Below are positions 1-60,245 of a stretch of DNA of 64,000 nt, piece by piece. The notes beneath the pieces were generated by a model. It had not been told where the DNA came from, made no database searches, and saw only the letters and a list, made by a program, of their open reading frames with translations. The DNA is from Cepaea nemoralis (taxonomy: Eukaryota; Mollusca; Gastropoda; Stylommatophora; Helicidae): positions 190,001 to 254,000 of the forward strand of contig JACEFZ010025080.1 in the NCBI GenBank assembly GCA_014155875.1, read 5' to 3'. The position numbers were made by a program, and so were the translations under genes. How positions within the stretch are numbered: the stretch's first letter is position 1; every line of letters begins with the position of its first letter.

Positions 1-59
1 GTATAATGAAAGATTCTGTGTAGTGGGCTATTATTTCATGCGTAGTCTGTGCGGTGGAT

Positions 60-1395
60 AATTCCTGTATGTATTGTCTGTGCAGTCGACTATTTTTTCC
101 TCTGTTGTTTGTATAGTGGCCAATTCTTGTACCTTAGTGTGTGTAATGGACAATTCTTTCATCTTAGTATATATTGTGGACAATTCTTGTATCTGTTGTC
201 TACGTAGTTAACAATACTTTTATCTATTCTCTATGTAGTGGACAATTCTTTCATCTTAGTATATATTGTGGACAATTCTTGTATCTGTTGTCTATGTAGT
301 TAACAATACTCTTATATGTTCTCTATGTAGTGGACAATTCTTTCATCTTAGTATATATTGTGGACAATTCTTGTATCTGTTGTCTTTGTAGTTAACAATA
401 CTTTTATCTATTCTCTGTGTAGTGGACAATTCGTTCATCTTAGTATATATTGTGGACAATTCTTGTATCTGTTGTCTATGTAGTTAACAATACTTTTATC
501 TATTCTCTATGTAGTGGACAATTCTTTCATCTTAGTATATATTGTGGACAATTCTTGTATCTGTTGTCTATGTAGTTAACAATACTCTTATATGTTCTCT
601 ATGTAGTGGACAATTCTTTCATCTTAGTATATATTGTGGACAATTCTTGTATCTGTTTTCTATGTAGTTAACAATACTTTTATCTATTCTCTATGTAGTG
701 GACAATTCTTTCATCTTAGTATATATTGTGGACAATTCTTGTATCTGTTGTCTATGTAGTTAACAATACTTTTATATGTTCTCTATGTAGTGGACAATTC
801 TTTCATCTTAGTATATATTGTGGACAATTCTTGTATCTGTTGTCTATGTAGTTAACAATACTTTTATCTATTCTATATGTAGTGGACAATTTTTTCATCT
901 TAGTATATATTGTGGACAATTCTTGTATCTGTTGTCTATGTAGTTAACAATACTTTTATCTATTCTCTATGTAGTGGACAATTCTTTCATCTTAGTATAT
1001 ATTGTGGACAATTCTTGTATCTGTTGTCTATGTAGTTAACAATACTTTTATCTATTCTCTATGTAGTGGACAATTCTTTCATCTTAGTATATATTGTGGA
1101 CAATTCTTGTATCTGTTGTCTATGTAGTTAACAATACTTTTATCTATTCTCTATGTAGTGGACAATTCTTTCATCTTAGTATATATTGTGGACAATTCTT
1201 GTATCTGTTGTCTATGTAGTTAACAATACTTTTATCTATTCTCTATGTAGTGGACAATTCTTTCATCTTAGTATATATTGTGGACAATTCTTGTATCTGT
1301 TGTCTATGTAGTTAACAATACTTTTATCTATTCTCTATGTAGTTAACGATACGTTTATCTGTTCTCTACGTAGTGGACGATTCTTTCAACTTGTA
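60..1395. repeat. 92-bp tandem satellite built of three ~31-bp subunits
   Basis: The phrase caattctttcatc recurs at 151, 243 and 335, and on to about 1260, giving an exact 92-bp period and about 13 copies. Each unit is three related ~31-bp monomers that begin gtggacaat, gtggacaat and gttaacaat. Degenerate monomers fill 1-120. There is no coding content. Confidence 0.95.
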
Positions 1396-1411
1396 TCTGT
1401 ATTTTTTTTTT

Positions 1412-1560
1412 GGCATATACTTTTTACAGGACATCGCTTTCAACACCAGCGTTTTACTGCTGTTGCTGATGTCTTGGCAAGTTTACGTTCATTAGTTTGC
1501 CATTGTTTTCTGAACGACTGGCTCCCATACAAAACCCAGCGCAACGCGGTCTGCTGCCAA
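1412..1560 (-). mobile_element. SINE family 1 fragment (3' half)
   Basis: The plus strand reads ggcatatac..acaggacatcgc, then tttgccattg and ctgaacgactggc. This is the reverse complement of the conserved body and tail of the SINE that is most complete at 50395-50685. It interrupts the satellite, whose ~30-bp monomers resume at 1560. Confidence 0.7.
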
Positions 1561-1680
1561 AATTTTGTCTGTATAGTGGACAATTATGTAATCTGCTGTC
1601 TGTATAGTGGACAATTCTTTCATATGCTGTCTGTATTGTGGACAATTATTGCGTATGTTGTCTATATAGTGAACAACATA
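1560..1680. repeat. Degenerate ~30-bp satellite monomers
   Basis: Four monomers of the form gtctgtatagtggacaatt follow the SINE. They look like the ancestral single-monomer form of the 92-bp satellite to the left. Confidence 0.75.
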
Positions 1681-1720
1681 TATGCTTGTCTCAAGCCAGT
1701 AGTCATATGCTTGTCTCAAA
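1681..1720 (+). other. 18S rRNA 5'-end-like fragment, partly duplicated
   Basis: Bases 1695-1720 match the first conserved stretch of eukaryotic 18S rRNA (ccagtagtcatatgcttgtc). They are preceded at 1681-1694 by a second partial copy, tatgcttgtctcaa. The match to 18S is recalled, not searched. It is far too short to be a functional rRNA gene. Confidence 0.6.
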
Positions 1721-2064
1721 TGGCTGTGTGAGGTACACCAAAATGGGATCTTCCCAGCCAACGTGTATTAGCAAGGCTGACGTTTCAAGAATGTAGTCAT
1801 ACGCCTGTCTCAGCTTTTGCGATGCTACTCTCGGCTTGCGTGTGCATGAACGTCTGTCCGTTCAGTCGCCATGTGCACATTTGCGCTGGAGAGACTCAAC
1901 CGTAAATCGGGAGATCTGCTCGCAATTTAGACGAGCAGCATCTTCTGTGGGCAGACTCTCGCCTCATGTTGTGTGTGGTCTGCTCTGGCGGTCAGTCCGT
2001 CTTCGGTGAAGGAAATCGTGTTGATCCTAAAAGAAATTATACGCTCATTGCTTGTCGCTACGCT

Positions 2065-2103
2065 TGTCTTAAAACTGAAAATTAAAGGGATTGACGGAAG
2101 GGC
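2065..2103 (+). other. 18S rRNA core-like fragment
   Basis: The stretch aaattaaagggattgacgg, followed by aaggg, is close to the universal 18S segment around the AAAGGAATTGACGG primer site. Together with the 5'-like piece at 1695, it suggests decayed rDNA or an rDNA-derived repeat. I see nothing recognisable in the rest of 1721-2560. Confidence 0.5.
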
Positions 2104-2564
2104 CGACATAAACAGGGATAACTGGCCGTGGCAGCCTAACGTCCACTGCATCTGTGTCCGTCTTCCAGTCGTCTTGCCATGCTCGCCACTGGAGCTAGAC
2201 GGTCACAGACGAGGGAGCGGGGACGAGGGTGTTGCGCGACCACCTCCTCGCTATACAAAACCAAAGCGCAAGTCATTCGTTCCTCATCAAATCAAAGATG
2301 TAGTGTAATGAATGGTCATCGTCAATGAATGGCCAACGTCATTCATGATGGACGAACATCGAACAATTTCTCCTCTGCTTGTGTACAGTACTATTCTTTC
2401 ATCTGTTGTCCAAGCGACGGATCACATCTGAATCCGTTGTTCCCCTGGATTATAGCCAGCATTCCTTAAAGCTGACTTAGCTCCTCAGCCAAGTGCATTA
2501 TTACAAACTAGTTGCAAGCATTTACTTATTGCTGATGATAAGTTTGGCTTTTGAAAGTACTCAC

Positions 2565-51032
<48,468 letters not shown>

Positions 51033-51200
51033 GTTTGCTGATCTTGCTAGTTCAGCTTCTACACTCAAGATGTTGCTCTGCAGGGAGAAGGTCTCAGATG
51101 AGAATTAACGCAGCTTGGTTGAAGGGAAATATGGTGGAAGAGAATGTGCTGACTGGATCCTCTTTGCTTTACTCGAACAGTCTGTCCAACATAAAATAGT
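51033..51200 (-). promoter_or_regulatory. Likely 5' UTR and proximal promoter of the ITIH-like gene
   Basis: This is the region just upstream of the chosen start on the minus strand. It holds an A/T-rich tattttatg about 155 bases upstream of the ATG that could serve as a TATA-like element. There is no direct evidence for the transcription start. Confidence 0.3.
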
Positions 51201-51489
51201 GGACCATACGGAACAGCATTGATAGGTCCCAATACTGCAAGTTACAGTGGCGTAAGGTCTCTGCTGTGTGACAACTACAGAACGATTCTTAACTTATTTA
51301 GTTCTAATGAGCCAACCAAACGCCATATATTGTGCACAGCCCTACCACTACGATGGAGGACATTGCTGTTTCCGGACATCCTTTGCCTTCGTAACAGGAA
51401 CCAACGCAGTACGAATGCATGCACGTCACACAAGTTGTTTGTGCACATGTCCGACACTGGCACTGTATGTTCTAAGTAAGTAGCATCCC
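51201..51489. other. Upstream of the ITIH-like gene, nothing recognised
   Basis: Short open frames on both strands overlap each other and have no motif. Confidence 0.45.
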
Positions 51490-51581
51490 AAATAAACAAC
51501 ACTCATCACTGTTAGCTGTGGGCGTATAACGATGCCATAATTCACTGATATACAGCAAAACAGGTTCTACATAACACTTCA

Positions 51582-51680
<99 letters not shown>

Positions 51681-51760
51681 GCATTCAATGACTGCGGCTT
51701 TAAAATTAAATACCTTTTATTTTCTTACATGCATGCTTTGACTGGACGATTCTAAAAGAT
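51490..51760 (-). mobile_element. LINE D fragment containing a (TC)n microsatellite
   Basis: Minus: VLKCYVEPVLLYISELWH, the L-K-C-Y-V-E-P-V-L-L-Y-G-S-E-x-W thumb landmark, directly after a (GA)~45 run (51584-51680 on the plus strand as TC). Confidence 0.7.
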
Positions 51761-52130
51761 GGCAGAATCATAATAGATAAAGATCAGATATTAAATGCAT
51801 GGCCAGATTATGTGAAAGATCTCTATAACGATACACGAGACGAACAGTATGATATTCTGAATAATAATGAAAGACCATACATTTTGAAGACTGGAGATCA
51901 GATCGCTCTCTATCATATGAAAACTGGCTAGACTTTTGGTCCAGACAACATCACAACATAAATTATCAATGTCTCAAAAGAGTATAGAAGACGGGGTCAC
52001 CAGACTGCTGAACATAATATATAATACTTATGATATATCTTCTGAATTATGTAAATCTATATTTATTGCAATCCCGAAGAAATAGGAGCCTTGGATTGTG
52101 ATCAACATTGAACAATTATCCTAATTCCTT
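51755..52130 (+). mobile_element. LINE RT linker fragment
   Basis: Plus: RIIIDKDQILNAWPDYVKDL, YNDTRDEQYDILNNNERPYI, then ALYHMKTG, a stop, and FGPDNITT, which mirrors the ..M-K-x-G-K-A-x-G-P-D-x-I block of RTs. Confidence 0.72.
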
Positions 52131-52156
52131 TCTTCTTTCGTTCGCTTGAAATATGT

Positions 52157-52880
52157 CTATAAATGCAATGTTATCTCTTGTTTGAATTTAATTGTCTTTT
52201 TTAGTTCACTCAGCGGTCCATAGAGTTTATCTTCCACTGTTGCCTCTCTAGGCCAGAAGGTTTGCCTAGATATGTTATATTTTGGGCAGTCTTGGAGTAT
52301 GTGCAATGCTGTCTGCGACGCATATCCACATGTGCACATGGCTGTGGTTGCGTAATCTATTGTGCCCTGTTCTGAGGCGCAGAATAGTGACTTGTTCCGG
52401 TCTGTCCATAACGTGGTAGTCTTCTTTAGCAGGTTTTGGTGGCTTTCTGACTGATTTGATCATTCTTTTCTTTTGGTGGTATGTAACGGGCACATCAGGC
52501 TGTTCTTCTTGTGCTCCTTTCTTAGCCAATCAATCAGTTCTGTCGTTTCCACGTACTCCACAGTGGGATGGTATCCACTGTATGGTGACCTTATGTTGAC
52601 TGCTAAGTTCAGAAAGTAGTGTAATTATTACTGGCACTTTCCCAGACAGGAGCGCCTCGAGTACTGATTTTGCATCTGCCAATAGCACCACAGGTTGTTT
52701 ACCATTGCTGGTATTTAGTTATTTCTCTGTTGCTATCTTGATTGCCTCAATTTCAGCATCATAGTCATGGCAGTACTTTCCTGTTGGTACTCTGGTCGTG
52801 TCCCTAGTATTATGTGGGTATTCTATATACACTCCTGCTCCTCCATTTCCAACAGCATTTTGTGCTCACCCATTTTTGTA
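52157..52880 (-). mobile_element. RNase H and C-terminal part of an R1/jockey-like LINE, decayed
   Basis: Minus: AGVYIEYPHN, YDAEIEAIKIATEK, VVLLADAKSVLEALLSGKVP, VTIQWIPSHCGVRGNDRTDW, LAKKGAQEEQPDVP. These are the acidic blocks of RNase HI; the first Asp region is missing. The C-terminus TGHNRLRNHSHVHMW, CTCGYASQTALHILQDCPKY is a degraded zinc motif of the H..C..C..H..C kind common in these elements. Confidence 0.8.
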
Positions 52881-53645
52881 GAACAATGAACAGTACCTGC
52901 AACATTTAGTAGATGCGGTTGTTGCACACAGTGAACAACTAGTGTTAGAATTAAATTGTAAGAAGAGACCATTTATAGTTGTCTCTGGGAAGAAGGACAT
53001 ACCACAATGTAATATACAAGTAAATGGGAATATTTTTAAACAGGTGAATCGGTACAATTATCACAGTATAGTCATAACATCTGTTTGGAGATGCCTTGAA
53101 GAGATTAGAACAAGAATAGCCATGGCGAAGGTAGCCTTTTGCAAGATGAAAAACATACTGACCAATAAAAACATGTCATTTGCAAAAGAAAAAATTGCGT
53201 TGAGGTGCTACATAGAACCTGTGGTTTCGTATGGATGTGAAGCGTGGACAATGACCAAACAGGCTGAAAAACATTTGATGGCTGAGGAAGTGTGGTTTCT
53301 GAGAAAAATGCAAAGAATAGCATGGACAGACGGAAAAACAAATGAGCAAGTCCTACAAGAAACAAATGAAAATCGGAAACTGATCAGAGAAATTCGACGT
53401 AGACAGTCATAATTCTTGGTAATGTTAAGAGAAAAAATACATTGGAAAACTTGGTAACAACTGGCAAGATCGAGGGGAAGAGAACAAGGGGAAGACAGAG
53501 AAGTAAATATCTGGATGGCTTGATAACGTAACATGGTCGAGACAAGAACACTGAGCTGATCCACGACTCTGGTGATCGAGTGAAATGGTGAAGCATGACC
53601 ACCCTCGCTTATAGACTGGCACACGATGATGATGACATGATGATG
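52880..53645 (+). mobile_element. LINE family D RT thumb and 3' end with (GATGAT)n tail
   Basis: Plus: NCKKRPFIVVSGKKDI, RIAMAKVAFCKMKNILTNKN, RCYIEPVVSYGCEAWTMTKQ, AEEVWFLRKMQRIAWTDGKT, then RGRQRSKYLDGL, RDKNTELIHDSGDRVKW. One frame is open at 52942-53412. The tail gatgatgatgacatgatgatg marks the 3' end. Confidence 0.85.
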
Positions 53646-54179
53646 ATACTCAATAGGCCTCAAGGATGAATGGCAACTTGAATGATCTCAGAACTTTAAA
53701 AATATGTATCGCGAGAGTGCCACCTTCCCTGCTCGAAAACAATGCTGTTTGCCGAATCAGTGGTGGCGAGATGTTGAGGCATAGGATACCACCAATCATT
53801 CAGCCACAGTCAGCAGAGACACATGAAGCAGAAATGAAATGACGGTATCAGACACAAAAGCCAAGTCATCATCACATTGGGTGTAGAGTGGTGTGTGGTG
53901 TGTTGTCGGAATTGTAGGTCTAATAGCTGGTGCAGAAAACGACGAAGAAGAAGAAAATAAAGATGATGAGGAGGGGGAAGAAGAAGAAGACGGAGGTGGA
54001 CGACAGGGAGAATGATGAAGAAAAGGATGAATAGGAAGTCAGTTATAATGCTGTTAACTAATCAGATAAAACACAACAGAAACCATCAATGTGTAGGCGT
54101 GTGGGTGGTCGAGGGCTTATGTTGATCTCCTGACAGATCGTTGGCGGTGTGTTCAATCCTCTGTGAGTCTCGTGGTATA
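53646..54179. other. Nothing recognised apart from a purine-rich stretch
   Basis: gaagaagaag/gaggag-rich segment at 53935-54030. No supported coding sequence. Confidence 0.5.
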
Positions 54180-54581
54180 ATACAAATTCCTTGTCCGTAC
54201 ACTAACTGGCAACTGACTAAGCAGGTGGCCTTGCTTCTCAGCCCGGACACTAGCTAGCAATTGGCTGGGCATGTGGTTTTGTTTCCCAGCTGTAAACTAT
54301 CTGGCAATTGACTAGGCAGGTGGCCTTGTTTCTCAGTTGGGACACTAGCTGGCAACTGATTAGGAGGTGGCCTTGTTTCTCAGTTGGAACACTATCTGGC
54401 AACTGATTAGGAAGTGGCCTTGTTTCTCAGTTGGGACACTATCTGGCAACTGAATAGGAGGTGGCATTGTTTCTCAGTTGGGACACTATCTGGCAACTGA
54501 CTAGGAGGTGGCCTTGTTTCTCAGTTGGGACACTATCTGGCAACTGACTAGGAGGCAGCCTTGTTTCTCAAATGGGACACT
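54180..54581. repeat. ~60-bp minisatellite
   Basis: Units cactagctggcaactgac, taggaggtggccttgtttct, cagttgggacac repeat about seven times. The array resumes at 60094 after LINE B copy 2. Confidence 0.95.
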
Positions 54582-55155
54582 GTTGTTTGTCCATTAAGAA
54601 TGATGATGACCATTCATTTCATCCAGTGGGGTTGAAGGTATGGAGCCGTGGGTTCTAAGATGGCTGATAAGGCCTATTTTGGCTCGAAATGTTCTTTGAC
54701 AATGTGGGCAAAGAATGCTTGACGTTTCTGGAGGAGGATTTCCTGCAGTGGTTTTTCTGTCCTGCCTTTTCTTCACAGCTCTTGCAGTCCTGGTTGCCTC
54801 ACATATGACTGCACCTTTGCGTAATGATGCACGCCACGAATTTCGGTCTCTGGTTGCAGCCTCCCAGGTGTCATGATGAATTCCAAAAGCATTCAGTGAA
54901 ATTTTCAGAGTGTCTTTAAAGCGTTTCCTCTGGCCACCTTGGGAGCGTTTACCACAACGCAGTTCGCTGTAAAAAATTCGTTTAGGGAGCCTGTGATCTG
55001 GCATGCGAGTCAAGTGACCAGCCCAGCGAATCTGATTCTTCATCAGTACAGTGTGGATACTGGGCATGGACGATCTTTCTAGGACTTCAGTGTCTGGAAT
55101 CTTGTCTTGCCATTTAATCTTCAGTACCTTCCTGTGGCATAACGCAGCCAACATT
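54582..55155 (-). mobile_element. LINE family B, copy 2, 3' part
   Basis: Open frame 55154-54594: LKIKWQDKIPDTEVLERS, MKNQIRWAGHLTRMPDHRLP, KRIFYSELRCGKRSQGGQRK, then a C2H2-type end LCPHCQRTFRAKIGLISHLRTH split as C-X2-C-X12-H-X3-H. Left target copy aatgggacact at 54571-54581. Confidence 0.92.
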
Positions 55156-57530
55156 ATTCATTTATCAACACCTGCAGCAAAAAGAGGAAACAACATTAAA
55201 AGAAATTGACTTCACAAACGCAAATGGAGATTGGGACTTAAAACTTAACATCGAAACTGGAACTGAACAAGTGACAAATGACGTGGATTCTTAGAAAGAT
55301 TTCATCAGACCAAGCTCGGAACCCCATTGGATGGGAGAAACACGTGACCCGCCTTCGCGCCAGGGCAGAAATGTTAATAAGCCCGCACTTTTGTCTGAAC
55401 TCGCTCCATGGACGGATGTGAGAAGATTGTGTGACCAAAAATTCAATGGGCAAGGCAGAAGTCTGGATCCGAGGTACGTTTGTTAGTCCTTTGATTAGAC
55501 TAAGAACCCGATGTATCAAGTATCAAGTAATGTAGACCCGTGTTTGTGATGTCAATTGAAATGTATTATTATTAATTAAAACCTCTGAAATGTAAAAATG
55601 CTCGACTGTAGATTTTAACGACGCAAAGCCATTCCCGGGCAAAATGACTCTCTAATATTCTCTTAGATAGAACTGCCATCTCTGATATTCTTGAAGATAA
55701 TTATTAACTTTAAGAAGTGCATTATACTACTACATTCTATTCTAAACAACTGTGCGAGGTGATGATTCGAAAGCAATCTTGTGCATTTCACCAGAAACAT
55801 TGTTAAAGATGCTATCACTACCTACAGCTGAAATGACAGTTCGTGTACTAGAACAAGTGCCTTGTTCTAAAACAGACTTATCTATGCCTATTTACGATCT
55901 AGAAAGTTGAAAGAGAAATCAATCTTTCCTTTCTCCTTTATCTATTGAATCAATAGGGTTTGGCGAAATAAATATTTATATTTATGTCAAATTTAATTAG
56001 ATAAGAGCACTTATGAACTGCAATACATGAGAAAGTTGTGCTTCGCGGAACACCATCACGCGCAGTGAACTTAACTCATTACTCAACATAACTTAAAACA
56101 CAACACCACTCATCACCACACAACACAACACTCAACATCACAACAACAACAGGTAATGGAAGAGAGTTATTAGACACAAGAAGAAGAAGTAGTTAATTGG
56201 GAAAACACAGAGAATTATTTATACACATTGTAAACACCATTGAGTTGAAGAAATGTTATAAATGTATGTCATTTATTTACATGCATCTTGACACCTTCTC
56301 ACACTTGTCATTGTCTCACTGTACACGTTCACTGACCCAGGTCAAATGAGGACTTACATACAGCAGGAACAAGTTGATACAAGGCGTACACAGTGTGATA
56401 AACTCTGACCACCCCAAATTAACCCAACACTAGCTTAGAGAGAGAAAAGAGGGGGAGGGGAACTAGTTCCTACTTCAGGAATTTAGGTTTCTTTTACCTA
56501 CTTTTAAAAGATTGTATTGGTAGGAATGTATATATTTATGTGAATATTCATCAGTGATCTTGGTGGCTACATACCAACAACCACCCAACACATCAGCAAA
56601 TTAACCACCTAAATCAGACCTGAGGGAGGGAAGCCGAGAGAAAGAGATGAACCACAAGTGAGATGGAGGATGACTTGGCTATGAGCAGAGCATGGGGAGG
56701 CCTTCAGAGGAGCTATACGGGCAGACCTGAAGTGGATCCATCAGTCAATGGACCCTGGCTTACCTAATCCTCCAGTCACCAGGTTACTTTTCTCATTGGT
56801 AGACACCACACCCAATTACAGGAAAACTGATATTTAATGGTTGAGACATCACCATCATACTTAATATGTACAACATCAAAATGTTTATTATGTTTTCACA
56901 CTTGTTGACATCTGATATATTGATGCTTGTTATTGATTGTCTGGGACAATGGTCCAATGTGCAACTGTTCTATTACTTTGTGTAAATCACAATAGAGATG
57001 TATGTACTGACCAGAAGGCTCGGGCCAGTCAATAAATGATTAACATGAATTGACCTTCTGTTAATTTGTCAGTTCAAACCTATCTGTGTCAACAACTTCT
57101 TTGTACATCATGTTGTCAGAATCTAATGTGATTGATTATGTGTTTGATTGTTTGGAGATAAATTAACTCATAATGACTTACTGAAGGGGGAAATAAAAAG
57201 AATCTAGATCTATCAACTGCTCAACATCCATGTTTTCTTCATCTAAATCAGGCTGAGAAAATTCTCCAGACTTTCCTCAGATTTGATAAACTATAAGGGG
57301 GCTCCAGAGCTATCAGAATCATTGGAGAAGGGGCAGATTCCCAGTTAGTAATTACCATTCTCACCAGGGCCATAATCTATATCTCCTAGACAATACTTAA
57401 TAGAACGAGACCTGCAGATAACTCAAGGTTCATATTCTGGGGTTATTGAAGATAGAAGAGGATGGGGCTCTACATCTTTTGTTAGAGATGGGGCATGCAC
57501 TACAGTGATCTCCCACTCCCTTCAAAAATA
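55156..57530. mobile_element. Unidentified ~2.4-kb insertion in LINE B copy 2
   Basis: LINE B text stops at about 55155 and resumes at about 57530, in the segment that joins the RT thumb to the C-terminus, so ~2.4 kb is foreign. I see no RT, transposase, terminal inverted repeats or long terminal repeats. It has a short (caacaacacaa)-rich stretch at 56090-56150 and A/T-rich text. Open frame 55519-55238 (minus) is unsupported. Confidence 0.5.
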
Positions 57531-57534
57531 TATG

Positions 57535-58684
57535 ACACTTTCTTAGGCAGACTGTGTGGAAGTGGTTTAATTTCCTAGCGTGTCGCTGATAAACAGTCCA
57601 GGTTTCACAAGCATACAGCAGTGTAGATAATACAACTGCTTTGTAGACTTTTAGCTTTGTGTGCAGGCTTATTCTAGTTCTCTCCAATACATTCTTGTAC
57701 AGTCTGCCAAAGGCCGCACTGGCCTTGGAGAGTCTTGCATTCACTTCGTCATTAATTGTGGCAGCTTGTGACACAGTGCTGCCAAGATAGATGAATTTGT
57801 CCACAACACTTAGTCTATGATCATTCACTTTGATATTCGGCACAGTGTGATTATTCCCTGGAGCTCGCTGGTACATAACTATAGTCTTCTCCAAGTTGAT
57901 ATTGAGCCCAAAGTTGGCACAAGCATGTGAGAAAGCTGAAACATTATGTTGCATGTCCGCCTCTGAGTTGGCGTATAGAGCGCAATCATCAGCAAACAGG
58001 AGCTCTCTGACGGTGTCGCCGTTAATTTTGGTTTTAGCTTTCAGCTTTCTGAGATTGAATAACTTTCCATCCATACGGTAGTTGATGTCTATTCCAATGT
58101 CGTCGTTCTCGAAGGCATTCATCAACATGCTGAAAACATGAGGCTGAACAGTGTTGGTGCCAGGACACATCCTTGCTTCACTCCATTGGTGACAGGAAAG
58201 GGTTCAGACAGTTCACCATTTTCCTGTACTCTTGCCTGCATGCCATCATGAAATAGCCGCACTATTTGGACAAACTTTCGTGGACAGCCATATTTTGCCA
58301 TAATCTTCCACAGTTGAAAATCATGTCAACAGTTCCACGTTCTTTTCTGAAGCCACATTGACTCTCAGGAAGAAGACCTTGATCGAAATGGGCTGTGAGG
58401 CGATTGAGAAGAATTCTGGCGAGTATCTTCCCTGCAATTGAAAGCAAGGAGATGCCTCGGTGGTTGTCACGGGATTTGCGGTTTCCTTTACGTTTGTAAA
58501 GGTGGACTATTGAAGCGTCCTTGAAATCTTGTGGCATGGTCTCGTTCACCCATATGTTTGTAAAGACTTGGTGAAGCTGCTCTGTTAGGACCGGCCCACC
58601 TGCCTTGTATATCTCTGCTGGGGTGGAGTCAGGACCAGGTGCCTTGCTGCTGGAGAGTTGCTGGATGGCTTTGTTTACTTCCAC
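57535..58684 (-). pseudogene. LINE B copy 2 reverse transcriptase, with internal deletion
   Basis: 58684-58262: EVNKAIQQLSSSKAPGPDST, NETMPQDFKDASIVHLYKRK, GISLLSIAGKILARILLNRL, PESQCGFRKERGTVDMIF, then a deletion of about 70 codons removes motif A (present in copy 1) and the frame joins NCGRLWQNMA. 58170-57540: GIDINYRMDGKLFNLRKLKA, ELLFADDCALYANSEADM, FIYLGSTVSQAATINDEVNA, STLLYACETWTVYQRHARKL. Inactive without motif A. Confidence 0.9.
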
Positions 58685-59303
58685 TATGGTTGACAGGTCA
58701 TCAAGTGTCTCATTGGTGGGAACTTGAGGAAGGCAGTTGATGGTTTCATCATCGAAGAAGGAAGTTGCATTTAAGATGTTGCTGGAATGCTCTGCCCAGC
58801 GTTGAAGGATTTATGTCTTATCGGTGACCAATGTTCCCCCATCTGCACTGAGAAGGGGAACTATGCCTAGTGATGTAGGACCATAGACCACTTTCAGTGA
58901 GTCGTAGAAGTTTTTCATATCATGTCTGTCAGCAAAGCCCTGAATTTCATCAGCTTTGCTGCTCAGCCAGGAGTCCCGCATGTGCCGAAGGTTCTGCTGC
59001 ACTATTCTCTGAATGTTCTTGAAGGCATTTTTTTTTTAGGTTGACTTTGGTCATTCAAATGTGCCTTGAGGGGAAGATGTTTCTCGGCCAGCAATTGGTT
59101 GATGTCTTCGGAATTTTCATCAAACCAGTCTTTATGCTTTCGGGGGGCTGGACCCAGGATTTCCATAGCAGTGTTTTAAGTTATGTCCTTTAGGGTTCTC
59201 CATTCTGTTTCTGTATCCTGTTTAGCTGCAGCATTGGGCTTGAAGCGGTCTTCCAGCATATTTTCAAACGACTGCTGCTTCTTGCTGTTTAAGCGGGTGA
59301 CAT
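58685..59303 (-). pseudogene. LINE B copy 2 linker between endonuclease and RT
   Basis: Minus: 59409-59176 MLEDRFKPNAAAKQDTETEW, RTLKDIT; 59002-58811 QQNLRHMRDSWLSSKADEIQ, DMKNFYDSLKVVYGPTSLGI, PLLSADGGTLVTDKT. The A-D-x-x-D-M-K-x-F-Y-x-x-L-K block is typical of the linker. Two shifts. Confidence 0.85.
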
Positions 59304-60093
59304 TTAGTTTTTTTGCATTTTCATCCCTTGAGGACGCCGTGGTGGCCTGATGTGAATGTTTATTTTCGAGACAATGAGACGATGGTATGTCCAACATTCG
59401 GCACCACACATGGATTTTGTCACTCGAACGTCTTGTCTGTCACTCCTCCTGACGATGACATAGTCAATGAGGTGACAGTGTTTCGATCGAGGGTGCAACC
59501 ACGATGTCCTGTTTCTCATGGGGAGACGGAAAATTGTGTTCGTAATCAGGAGATCATGTTCGGCACATGTCTGAAGGAGCAGGAGTCCATTGCTGTTACA
59601 ATTACCGACTCCGTGCTTTCCAATAATGCCACTCCAAGAGGTGGTGTCCGTGCCTACTCTGGCATTGAAATCCCCAAGGAGTATAAGTTTGTCTCCTTTG
59701 GGAACAGATGTTAATACATTGTGCAGGTCCTCATAGAACTTGTTCTTGACATCATCTTCATTGGTCATAGTTGGTGCGTAGACACTCACAATGGTTGCAT
59801 GCTTCCTTCCATTTAGCAGGGGCAACTTAATGGTCATGAGCCTGTCGCTTATATCCTTTGGAAATCCAGCTAATTTTCCGACCAGGGCCGACTTAATGGC
59901 AAATCCCACACCGGATTGGCGTCTTTCCTCGCTTTTCCTTCCACTCCAGAAAAATGTGTAGCCGGCACCTATTTCACAGATTTGGCCTTCTTCTGCAAGT
60001 CGTGTCTCGCTCGAGGCTGCAATGTCGATGTTATACCTGCCCAGCTCTCTCCCAATCAGTGCTGTTCGTCTCTCTGGACCCGACGCGCCGTCT
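59304..60093 (-). pseudogene. LINE B copy 2 APE-type endonuclease, N-terminus truncated
   Basis: Open frame: ELGRYNIDIAASSETRLAEE (active-site Glu), GAGYTFFWSGRKSEERRQSG, IVSVYAPTMTNEDDVKNKFY, LILLGDFNARVGTDTTSW, SWLHPRSKHCHLIDYVIVRR. The terminal Asp-His is altered to ECWTYHRLIV, so the catalytic His region is damaged. The first ~25 residues are missing because the element is 5'-truncated at 60093. Right target copy aatgggacact at 60094-60104. Confidence 0.9.
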
Positions 60094-60245
60094 AATGGGA
60101 CACTAGCTTGCAACTGACTAGGCAGGTAGCCATGTTTCTAAGTTCGAACACTAGCTGGCAACTGACTACGCAGGTAGCCATGTTTCTAAGTTCGAACACT
60201 AGCTGGCAACTGACCAAGCAGCTGGCCTTGTTTCTCAGCACAGAA
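60094..60245. repeat. Continuation of the ~60-bp minisatellite
   Basis: Three units with cactagctggcaactgac and aggtagccatgtttctaagt; same family as 54180-54581. Confidence 0.92.

Noticed and set aside
60..1395. CRISPR-like array
   Set aside because: The whole unit repeats without unique spacers, and the genome is eukaryotic; it is a satellite.
1973..2308. 111-codon plus-strand frame
   Set aside because: It overlaps the 18S-like fragment and has no domain, start context or splice support.
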